A DNA stretch of 64,000 nucleotides from Anniella stebbinsi (lineage: Eukaryota; Chordata; Lepidosauria; Squamata; Anniellidae), in contig JARDYH010000007.1 in the NCBI GenBank assembly GCA_029215795.1, forward strand, positions 66,704,763 through 66,768,762, given 5' to 3'. The position numbers and the translations under genes were made by a program. Positions 42,455-53,300 of the stretch are shown one piece after another. Below the pieces are notes generated by a model that did no database searches, had not been told where the DNA came from, and saw only the letters and a program-made list of their open reading frames with translations. Every line of letters begins with the position of its first letter. The stretch's first letter is position 1.

Positions 42455-42745
42455 AAGTGTGTGTGTCACCAATTTGGATGGCTTTAAAAGGGAGTTGGAT
42501 AATTTCCTGGAGAAGGCTATCGATGGCTACTAGCCCCGATCGCTATGTGCTACCTCCAGTATCTGAGGCAGTAAGCCTGTGTGCACCAGTTGCTGGGGAA
42601 CATGAGCAAGAGGGTGCTGTTGCACCATGTCCTGCTTGTGAGTCCCTGGCCAACGTCTGGTCAGCCACTGTGTGAACAGAGTGCTGGACTAGACGGACCC
42701 TCGGTCTGATCCAGCATCAGGGCTCTTCTGATGTTCTTAGCCTTC
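42455..42745 (+). repeat. L2/CR1-like LINE 3' end
   Basis: The sequence 'ggctttaaaagggagttgga' leads to 'gtgctggactagacggaccc' and 'ggctcttctgatgttctta'. Confidence 0.75.
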
Positions 42746-43993
42746 TGCTCTTTCTACTGGGGAAGGAGAATGAAAGTTGGTCTATTGTCCCCCCAAAGGG
42801 AAAAAGGGAATTCTTGCTCTACGATGCAAAGAGAAGCCCCTTCTCCCAACCCATTCACCACAGCCCTTTTGGGTTTGTTTAAGGCATAAACAGAAATCAC
42901 CCCCTTGACATCTCTGCTCCAGCCTCAGCAGGCCCTCATAATGCCTCCTTTGTCCTCTTCAAGAAGGGGGGGGGCAGGACTGAATAAGCTTTAACGCTGG
43001 GAAAAGCAAAGCCCACACCAGCCACAGCCGAAGGGTCTGCCCTTTCTCAAGGCTCCCCACCCCAAGGAGGAATTAACGCTCAGCTCGGCAGCTCTTCCGT
43101 TCCCTTCAAAAAACAGGGCGGTGATTTAAGAGCTACCTAAAAGCCGAGCTTTTCTTGCCCGTAACATCTTTGCTCCAAGGGGGGTGGGGGTGATTGCAGA
43201 CAAACATTGGTGCACTCTGCCCAGGCTCAGAATAACTCTTGCCATTTCCTAGAGGAGAAAACAGATTCTGAACCTGAAGGTAGAAAGGGAGGGTCTGGGT
43301 GTAGGACAGAGAGTGGGACCCCTAAAAGAGAAAGGTGACGGGGGCCCAGATAAAACTCTCTCAACCTGAAATCAGGTCTGTGAGATGACCTTTTTGGAGC
43401 AGAGACCAATCCCAAAGTTTGCCCTAAGAACGCTTTCCCTGCAGGGTTGTACAGGGAAAAGGCCTGCTGTTCTTGCAGGGCTGGGCGAGAGATCGCTGGC
43501 ACTTCCCAGCCGAATCCAGCTCTTCCTGGCCCTATCTATACAGCTGAGAGCAGGACCCAGGCATCTAAGCATTCTTCGCCTCCCTTTTCCGAGTACAAAT
43601 CGAGGCAGGAAAGTGCTGCATCACCCACCTCCCTCATTCCACTCCCTCCAGTGGAGAGATGCTGTTGTCTTCAGCTGGGCCCGGAGGCTCCTTATCCAAG
43701 CAACCTCCACCAGAGAGGGACATTCCAGCCTCTGTCTAGGCAGGTTGAGGCCTCCTCCAACCGTTGGCCTGGCCTCCTCTCCGATTTGAACCTGTTCCTG
43801 CTTATCCTTATTTCTGGAAGTGTTCTTTTTAAATGCTTCCTTCCTCCCCGTTTATAGCATTCTTCGAGGTAGGTAAAGAAGGGAAAGCCCTCTTCTCTTC
43901 CTCTTAATCTTCTCTTCAACCATTTTTAAGCTTCCTTCCTTCCTTCCCACCCTCAGCATGCCTGGCCTGGAACCAATGTGGCCGCAGAGGATT

Positions 43994-43997
<4 letters not shown>

Positions 43998-44047
<50 letters not shown>
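43998..44047. repeat. (AAT)n microsatellite
   Basis: About 16 uninterrupted taa/aat units. Confidence 0.95.
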
Positions 44048-44049
44048 TG

Positions 44050-44640
44050 TATTTCTTATCCGCCTGTCCCTCTGGATCAAGGCAGGGAACAACATAAATA
44101 AATGATATGAAATACATAAAACTGATTAAAACATATAAAAACTAATACATTGTTAAAATCAATAAAACTCTTAAAATTCAACTGGGTAGGCCTAATGGAA
44201 GAGATAGGCCTTTATAGCTTTCTTAAATTCTGAAATACTGTTGACGGATCTCTCCCAGCAGGCTGTATCACAGTCTGGGAGCGGCAGAAGAGAAGGTCCT
44301 CTGGGTAATGGTTGTCAACCTAGTTTGGGCTGACTGGAGTAAGTTCTTCCCGGAGGACCTGAGCGTGCGGGGCGGATTGTACGGGAGAAGGCGATCCCGC
44401 AGGTAACTTGGACCCAAACCATGTAGGGCTTTAAAGGTGATGACCAAACTTTATACTTCGCCCGGAAAGTAATTGGCAGCCAGTGGAGTGATTTTAAAAC
44501 TGGTGTGATATGGTCACCCCTAGGTGTACCAGTGACCAACCTGGCTGCCATATTTTGTGGTAGTGTGGTAGGAGTACATACTTGGTCCATGTGGGCTTTC
44601 TCCATTGCCCCATAAGAGCCAAAAAGTGTCCTAGAGCAGG
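44050..44640. repeat. LINE-derived block
   Basis: The sequence 'ggatcaaggcagggaacaac', 'accatgtagggctttaaagg' and 'ggcagccagtggagtgattt' parallels 63190-63560, so both are copies of one LINE family. Confidence 0.6.
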
Positions 44641-45005
44641 GATGGGAAACTGCCAATCTACGGACCTCATAAGGCCAACAGTTCCTCATCCGGCTGGCAG
44701 CTTCTTCCCTGGCCCCACCCTCCCTGCTGCAGAGGAGACAGTTCTTCCCTCCAATTGACAGCAGCTGATCGGAGAGGAGTGCTTTCCCCTGCTTAGCACT
44801 GAAAAAAGCTCCTTTTCTCAGTGCTTAGCAGGAGAAAGCACTCCTCTCCGATCAGCTGCAAAGGCTTGCCCTGCTTACTCAGGAGTAGGCATGATGCTAG
44901 TGCTTCTTAGTAGAAACGCTATTTGAAACTGCTCCTGATTGATTCAGTCCTGCTTACTTCTGAGCAGATGTGCAGAGGCCAATCCTACTTACTCATAAGT
45001 AGACA
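44637..45005. mobile_element. Foldback DNA transposon, hAT-like
   Basis: It starts 'agagcagggatgggaaactg'. Its interior forms a large hairpin: 'agctgatcggagaggagtgc' at about 44764-44783 pairs with 'gcactcctctccgatcagct' at about 44839-44858. Confidence 0.65.
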
Positions 45006-45429
45006 CACTTCCTGCTCTAAACTGGTAGTAATGGAATTTCAGGAGTGGTGATGGATGTTTCAGCCCCATCTATTTCTGACTGTGACCTGCCTTTCTAGCA
45101 GCAGTTGGGGCAAGTCATCTTTCAGGGAAGCTCATTCCCTATTGTGAATCTTCTCACTGAGAAGATCCCGGAGCAGGCCCGATGAACTGCCACAGGTAGA
45201 AATAGAATCCTCAGCCTCCTTCATTAAGAGCTGTCTTGCGACACATGCTTAACAAGACCAGCCACTCTTTGCCACCTGGTCACAGTCCTAACCTGAGTGC
45301 CAATTTTATCCACCACCAGTTGGCGAGGGCTTTGGGGGTGGAGTTGTTGTCCCATCTGGAGTGCACTAGGTCAAGGAAGGGTGATTTAGGCCACCAGCAG
45401 AATTGAGCAGAAAAGCTTTGCCAGGACTG

Positions 45430-45542
45430 TACCACTTTAGGATAATAGGGGAAAGTTGTATATTTATTTGAACGTTCTGCATAGCTGTCTTGAGTGACTT
45501 TTTTTGGGTAGAAAGGCGGGGTATAAATAAAAAAAAATAGCA
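45430..45542 (+). repeat. LINE 3' tail
   Basis: The sequence 'gggtagaaaggcggggtata' is followed by 'aataaaaaaaaa'. Confidence 0.55.
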
Positions 45543-45979
45543 AATTAGGGTGAAGGATTAAGCTAATCCTTCCCTCCCTGACATGCAGCTTCTCAACTGT
45601 GTAGGGTGTTGTGCCTGCTGCTTGGAGGCCTACAGCCTGAAGTAGATCAGTCCAGGAAAAGTGCCGTTTAATTCTGCTCCTTGCATAAACTGCCCTAAAG
45701 AGCAGTACTAGGTTGGATCACTTTGGCTCACCCATTCCATCTATACTTGCTCATAGAGCAGGGGCTTTTCATAAACCAGGGCTGTGACTGGCAGGGCAAA
45801 TGCAGGCGGTTGAGATTTAATTAACAGAAAGAAAAGTGGGACCCAGTAAACCCAGCCCTGCAATTCCTAGTATTTGGGGCGGGGCAGGGGGAAAACCCAG
45901 CCAGGACTTCCTTTTTTTAATGCCTTTAAGAGCAGCTTCAACTGCAGGCACAAGCTCAGGGGAATGCCGATCTCCATGT

Positions 45980-46120
45980 TATGATGTTTTTACAGTATTT
46001 TATTGAATGTTTAATGTGTCACTTTTCTGTTTCGGCATATTTTTGTATTTTCATCTCGTACACTGCCTTGAGAAGGTTCTACCTTAAAGGCGGCCTAAAA
46101 ATCATTTAAAATAAAGAAGT
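45980..46120 (+). repeat. LINE 3' tail
   Basis: The sequence 'acactgccttgagaaggttc' and 'aaaggcggcctaaaaatcat' is followed by an AT tail. Confidence 0.55.
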
Positions 46121-46619
46121 AGAATTATGAATTATGAAGAGCTACACTTGCTGTCCAACTTCTGCATGAATGGTGACAATCAGCAGGGTCACCTGCAAAG
46201 TGAGCGTAGGAGCAAGGACCCAAGAAAGAAGGTGGCAACTCCTTCTGCCCTCTTGGACTTCTCTCTTCTTACTCCCCCCCCCCCCCCCTTTCTCTCTCTG
46301 GAGATTTTGTTCATGTTAATGATGATGAGGCTTCGGTTGAGGAGTCCCAAAATCCAGAGATCCTGAAGTCTGCGCATTGAAGCAGTTGATTCGTCAGTCT
46401 TCTACCACTCAGTGGTGGTGATATTGACAGAGAATTCTTTACTCATCTCCGGAGGGAGGAAGACCCTTCTCCAACAAACACAGAATCCAGTGGGGTGTGA
46501 AATAAATGATGACCACACAAAATGGGTGCCTGCGTGTGCGTGTGCGAGAGAGAGAGAGAGAACATTTTGGAAAGGAGAAAGGCAAACCCTGCACTCAAGC
46601 CAGGTCTTTCAATAGTTAC

Positions 46620-46625
46620 TTTATT
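46620..46625 (-). terminator. Polyadenylation signal, probable end of PPP5C
   Basis: The minus strand reads AATAAA (plus 'tttatt'). It is the first canonical hexamer I find on the minus strand after the PPP5C stop codon, about 2.1 kb downstream. Confidence 0.5.
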
Positions 46626-48720
46626 TTAACATCTTTTGTTTAATTACAGACAGTAAAATAGCTCAATAGGTAGGAGGGCGAGTGGAAAGGGAATCCTGGA
46701 TGTATAAAAACCCTCCATGGTCAGCATGGGGAAAAAACAACAACATCCAAAGTGATTCTGGAATATTCGCTGGTTTCTCTTCTTTTCGGCCACAAGGGGG
46801 GGAGGGGAGGGGGGAAAGCAGCCTCGTTTTGGTTTGGGAAAGCTGAAATGTCAACTCCTTCCCAGAGCAAGAGCGGGAGGTCGCAAGGTTTGGAGGGTGG
46901 GAGAAAAAAGTGAGAGAAACCTAATGAGCAGCCCCCCCCTCCCCCCAAGTCTCCATTCCCCAGTCCCATGAGCCTTTGGCAAGGCTGGTTTTCATTCCCT
47001 GCCTACATTTTCTGTGGCTTATTTCTGGTGAAGAGGAAAACTTAACGAGGTCGGAGAAGGGAGGGGAGGAACAAAGGACAGACGGATGGACGGACAAACA
47101 ATCACCCACATAGAAGTCAGAAGCCAAAAAGCAGACCCAGCTCATCTCAGCTGCCAGACTGAAATTATTGGGATCGGTCTCTCTCTTCCCTCCCCCCTCT
47201 AGCCCGCAGAGATTTCAAAGCTGGACGGTCTCCAGAAAGTTGGTCAGAACATCCAGAGCTTTCCAGAAACCTAGCGGGAGCACATCCTGGACTGAGGGGT
47301 TCCCTTCCAAGGCAGTCAGAGGGAAGAGAAAGATCCCAAGGGATGTATGGTCTTGGAACCACATTCCCCGGGACAATGATGAAAAGAGATCCCCAAAGCT
47401 TGCTGACCTTAGGGTCGAAGAGGGGTAAAAATGCCCAGATGAATTTTTCCCTCCCCAAAATACCTACAGCACCGAATCCTAGAACAGAAGGTCCACAAGC
47501 CGACTGATGAGCTTGGAATGCTGGTGTGCAGAAAGCCACGGGTCAGCATGGCAACGCCTCCCTGCCTCTTCCCAAACTGCTTAGACGTTGGCTTCCTGCT
47601 GCGAAATGGAGACACGATGGGGAGATATGAACTAGGAACAACAGCAAGGAACAGGCAGCCCATGGGCCAAATCGAGCACACAGGTAAGTCGCCTGGGGCT
47701 AGCTGTTCATCTAACCATTCTCCAGAGCTGGCTTTGAAATGGAAGGAATTCATTTACGCGCGCGCGGACTGTTCTCATCTCGGACATGCTACTGGTAAGT
47801 CTCGCCTGTCCACCCTAGGGCAGATTTCCACACCTGCCAGGATCTGACAGACCAGGCCAGGTGTGAAAATATTGACGGCAGCTGCTAAGCACACGGGGGT
47901 GGTGGGGGGGGAGCAGGTAGGTAAATGAGGTGCTGACCTGTGGCCAAATGCCTTTCTTTCCCTACCTGCCAAGAGACAGCAGGCCTCAGGAGAAAAAGCC
48001 AAAAAGACACATCCCGTCACCCGGCATTTGCTTCCTGCTTGGGTTTGGCTCCCTGACCTTTGATGGGTTTGGCTCAGAAGTGGCAACCAAACCTTTTCTT
48101 TCCTGCTATGGAACCAAACGCCATGCCCGGGAGCAGGGACGTGGCCCGGGTGGTTGACCCTCTAACACCGTCACACTCCGCCTTTTGGAACGAGAGGCAC
48201 CGTACTGGCCATCAACGACAACCTCCCCCTTCTTTCTACCTTCGGCCTGCGTGCGGGAAGGCGGGAGTTTGATCAAGCGGGGGAGGGAGGGCAGAGAACA
48301 GCAGAAAGGGAGAGCAAGTCAGAGAAGATAGGGAATAAATACAATCTTCCAATATATTAAAAAGAAAAATCAGTTGTTTCTAACACTCTGGCTGCCATTT
48401 CCTCCTTGTGTGCGCACGCGAAGTTAGCGAGTAAGAGAAAACGGGGCCAGTGCCCTGCCTTCCAGGGATGGGCGTCATTACAGATGCAATCCTTAGCGAT
48501 CCCCCACCCCTGTAGTAGATGCTCGGGCTTAGCCCCTTTCCCTCCAAATCCCCTGCCCAAAAAAAACAACCCTTGATTTTGTAGTGAAGGCTGATGTTGG
48601 AAGGAATTGTAAAAGTAAAAAGAAAAATAAAGAAAACCGCAGTCGTTTGCCTTGCGCACGGGACTCCAGGCAAGGGGGAGGAAGGGCGAGCGCAAGCCGG
48701 CAGAGGTGGAGGAAGGCGGC
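46620..48720 (-). other. Probable long 3' UTR of PPP5C
   Basis: This stretch between the stop codon and the first AATAAA contains no recognised repeat, in contrast with the rest of the window, which fits transcribed UTR. A shorter transcript using a variant signal cannot be excluded. Confidence 0.45.
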
Positions 48721-48783
48721 TTACATCATCCCCATCTGCAGCAGCGAATTGGCATACATCATTGGCTTGACGTTCGGATGAGG
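48721..48783 (-). CDS. PPP5C: PPP5C exon 13: C-terminal autoinhibitory helix and stop
   Basis: It encodes '[20 protein letters not shown]' and TAA. The 'PHPNVKPM' and 'GMM' ends match human. This segment packs against the TPR domain in the autoinhibited enzyme (established knowledge). Confidence 0.97.
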   Translation of the reverse strand, partial: PHPNVKPMMYANSLLQMGMM

Positions 48784-50356
48784 CTGGGAAAGGAGAAGCA
48801 GCCAGGTTAGTCAACAAGTCCTCCCTGCTACAGCACTGTTTAGGCCTCCTCTTGAGTATTGTGTCCAGTTCTGGGCACCACACTTCAAGACGGATGCAGA
48901 CAGGCTGGAACGTGTTCAGAGGAGAGCAACGAGGATGATCAGAGACCTTGAAACAAAGCCCTATGAGGAGAGACTGAAAGGACTGGGCATGTTTAGCCTG
49001 GAGAAGACGGAGGGGAGACATGAGAGCACTCTTCAAATACTTGGAAGGTTGTCACACAGAGGAGGGCCAGGATCTCTTCTCGATCCTCCAAGAGTGCAGG
49101 ACACGGAATAATGGGCTCAAGTGACAGGAAGCCAGATTCCAGCTGGACATCAGGACAAACTTCCTGACTGTTAGAGCAGGACAACAATGGAACCCATGAC
49201 CTAGGGAGGTGGTGGGCTCTCCCACCCCAAAGGCCTTCAAGAGGCAGCTGGGCAACCATCTGTCAGGGATGCTTTAAGGTGGATTCCTGCATTGAGCAGG
49301 GGGTTGGACTGGATGGCCTTATAGGACCCTTCCAGCTCTACTATTCTCAGATTCTATGAAATCTTGCCCAGACTGCAAGATTCCAGGAAAGGGAGCGGAA
49401 AGGACACTGGAGTACGAGTGCATGTGTGTTTGGAAGGGCAGAGTGTGCGACTCTTGAACACGCCACCCCAGAAGCGTCCTGTGGGATGAGGACTCACCAC
49501 TGCTGTGAACTGGTGGAATTCCGGCCGCAGGTCTGAGCCTTGCAAATGGATGTAGGAACCTTTATTGCCCATCTGGTCACTGGCAAGAGAAAGTTAAGAA
49601 GGGTGGGAAGAGGACATCAGCACAGCCCTGGCGTTGTGGTTGGAATGAGACAGGGGTGACCGGGGTGACCAGGGTTCTAGTCTCCGCTCGGCCGTGAAAC
49701 CCCCTGGGTGACTTTGGGCCAGTCCCCGACCCTCAGCCTAATCTACCTCACAGGGTTGTTGTGAGGACAGAAAGGGAGAGGGGCAGGCTCACGTACTTGG
49801 GCTTTATAACAAACAAATAAAAGGGGACACAGGGAAGGCAGGAACGCATGTTATGTGGGTAACAGGCTGGGGGAAAATGCTTCCCAAACATGAAAGATGG
49901 CTTTTCCCTCAGGGTCCAAAGAATGCCAGTTGCTGTATCCTTGCCCATCACCCAGGATCCTGCAGCACCCAGGGAGGGGCAGAGGATGTTGACCCTCAGA
50001 TCTAGTTCTCACTGACGTGGTTGATCAGTACCAGGGCTGTACCACTTCAGATGGCTAGCGGGGGTGGGGTGGGGGGCTCACATGACTGATGTTCCTTTAC
50101 ATAAATAAGAACAAATCCCTGCACACAGAAAGACTAGCATGTCAGGGAGAGGACAAAGCTTGAGCTCTTCTCCCTGACATGCTAATTTTCTGTGCGCAGG
50201 GAATTGCTTGGTTGGTTTGGATGGGCATGCAGTGGTACAAGGCTGCACCTGCTGTCTGAAGTGGTACAGCCTCGACAGCGGTCGGCTGCCTCAATGAGAA
50301 CTAGCCCCTGGAGAGTCCCTTTCACCATTCGCACTGTCAATGATGAGGGGCTCACA

Positions 50357-50389
<33 letters not shown>

Positions 50390-53300
50390 CGCACACAAAC
50401 ACCTGAGTCAAGCCTCTAGGAGGGGCCAGATCTCGGAAGTACAGCCTGCAGTTGTCCTGGAGAAGATCCCACATTCATTCCTCGGGAATGCCACCGAATG
50501 GAACTTCTCAGGAAACAGGTACTGGGAAAGTCCCCAGAGAACCACTGCCCCACTCAAAGGCAACCTGGCACCCTCCCGATACGTGGGTGGGACAACAACT
50601 CCCGTCACTGCCACTGGTCATGCAAGCTGAGATTGATGGGAGCCGTAGTCCAACATGTCTGGAAGGTGCCAGCTTGGGGAAGGCTGAGGACAACCCTCCG
50701 ACGGAAGGCAGCGCCCCTGCCCGAGAAGGCCCCCTCTTTCTTCCCACCTCTCTGCATGCAGTAGGCGTGTCCACTGCGCAGTTGCGCCTTCACTCACCAG
50801 TAGTTGGGGGCTGAGAAGACGGTGACACACTTGCCGTCGTGGGCCACCTCGTAGCCCTCGGGCTTGACCTCATGGCTGCGGATGATATACTCTAAATGGT
50901 TGCGCTCCAGAAAGCTTTTGGTGACGTCTGGCCCAAACTGGCAGCTCACGCCACGCTTGCTGATCGACCGGCCATTCTGGATGAGATAAACAAGGGGAAA
51001 GACACGGATGGTTCACAGAGATGGCAAGGCTCTATAAGGAGGAAGGGGGCCTTCGAGTCTTGCCTGGGTCAATGTGACCCCCGTGTAATCCTCCTGAAGT
51101 GACATTTTGGCCACCGGCCCCACTCCCTTGAAGAACTGACATTTGGCAGAATCGTAGGAACACATGGGAGCCTGATCGGCAACCAGTTTTGACAGTGGTG
51201 GGCCAAGTACCTTCCCAAATGTGGCTTAAGGCAGCACAGGGATGGGAAGGAGAGGGGCACACCACGGCTTGGGCTACCTCCCTCTTGCATGCGTCTGTCT
51301 CCGCCCTGCTGCCTTTCCCCCAAACAAAGCAAGATCAGCTCTTGTTTCTCATTTGGGCTTTTCGCTTGGCTGACCCATCTGACTCAGCTTGAACGGCTGC
51401 CATTTCCATGCACCTACCTGTGGAGCCTCTGGCCCCTAAAGAGTGGGGCCTGAGTTGGACAGGGGAGGCGGGCAAGGGTAAGTGACAGGTACCTACAGTT
51501 AAAGGGGTGGTAGAAGGAAGAGCCAGGGCCCAATTTCAGGTAGCCTGAAGACTAAGGGAAAGAAATGGCTAGCTTGGGCAGGAACGCATACTAAACCGCA
51601 ACGCCATTCCAAGGAGGACTGGTGCCCGGAATACAGATGATGCCAAGGCAGCTGGACCAAGATAAGGAGGCACACAGGCAGGTGGGTCAGGAGGGATGCC
51701 AGAGAAGGACTTACCTGGGGTTGAGGGTCTGACCAGAGTAAATCACACATGGGACCTGCCAATGGGAAGGCAAGTGGTCAAATAAAAATGCGAGGAGGAG
51801 GAGAAAGAAAGAAAGAAAAGGCTGCCAAGCAAGCGACCTGGTGCTGGTATGCTCCTGGCAGCTCTTAAGAGGCCTAAACGTCCTGTGCTAAAACCCATGG
51901 CTCATGCCTTCCGCCTGGCTCAATCTGCAAGGACCTCAGTTCCCATCTCTTTAATGCTCTATAGAATCATAAATTAGTAGAGTTGGAAGGGGCCTCTAAG
52001 GCCATCGAGTCCAACCCCCTGCTCAATGCAGGAATCCACCTCAAAGCATCCCTGACAGATGGTTGTCTGGCTGCCTCTTGAAGGCTTCTAGGGTGGGAGA
52101 GCCCACCACCTTCCTAGGTACCATTGATGCCATTGTCATACTGCTGTAACAGTCAGGACATTTTTCCTGATGTCCAGCCGGAATCTAGTTTCCTGTAACT
52201 TGAGACCATTATTCTGTGTTCTGCACTCTGAGTTGATCGAGAAGAGATCCTGGCCCTTCTCTGTGTGACAACCTTTCAAGTATTTGAAGAGTGCTATCAT
52301 GACTCCCCTCAATCTTCTCTTCTCCAGGCTAAACATGCCCAGTTCTTTCAGTCTCTCCTCATAGGGCTTTGTTTCCAGACCCCTTGATCATCCTCATTGC
52401 CCTCCTCTGAACATGCTCCAGCTTGTCTTCATCCTTCTTGAAGTGTGGTGCCCAGAACTGGACGCAATACCCAAGATGGGGCCTAACCAGTGCCGAATAG
52501 AGGGGAACCAGTACCTCACGCGATTTGGAAGCTTTACTTCTATGAATGCAGCCCAAAATAGCATTTACTTTGTTTGCAGCCACATCTTTAACAGCAGCCT
52601 GGCCTGCACGAATGTGATGGGTGGAGCTTTCCCAAATGCTTCATCTCTAGGCCAGAAATGCTCCGCCTGCCAAATTTCTGCATGCTCAGGCTGCTGCTAA
52701 AAAGAACAGGGAGCAAAGGGCAGGGGTGGAAGTTGGGGGATTGGGGAGAGAAAAAGAATAATTAGGGCCTCCTGCGTTTAGATGATTAAACCAGTCCGAT
52801 TAATAGATTTAAAACTTCCGGATTCAATCAAAAGGTGCCGCCGATAAACCAGGCAGCATTTTTTTTAAAAAAGCATCGTTTTATTATAGGAACTTCTGAA
52901 TCGACAGATGACAAACACCACTTAAAAGAGGTACTCTTGAAAGGAAAGGAAAGTGAAGATGATGCCTGCCCTAAAACAGGGGTGGGCATCTGTGGGAGCT
53001 ATTTTCATCCCTCTGCCTCTTCTCGGCTATGGAATTACCTGAATTTTTTTTTTAAAAAAAACATGGGCAGGGGGAATGCCATCTGTAGCTGCTATGGAAC
53101 GTCAAAAGTGTCAAATTTTGCTTCTTTGCAAACAAAATGTAACCCTTTGGTCACTCTGTGGCAGCTATGGATGCCATTTTTCCTTAAAAGAACAAGTATT
53201 ATTCTTTTTGTTTAAAAAGAGGGTTCTGCCTGAATGCTACGGGGGCTGCACCAGGAGCCAGGTATTGCCCATCTCTGATCTAACCTCCCCCTCCCCCCCC

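Larger units (their letters stand above)
37150..46600. other. Intergenic region between PPP5C and the Jagged-class gene
   Basis: No exon is recognisable here on either strand. After the promoter island the DNA contains MITE A copies, a CR1 tail (39820-39960), an L2-like tail (42455-42745), an AAT microsatellite, a LINE block (44050-44640) and foldback DNA. The interval 40000-41100 is AT-rich and repeat-poor. Confidence 0.6.
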
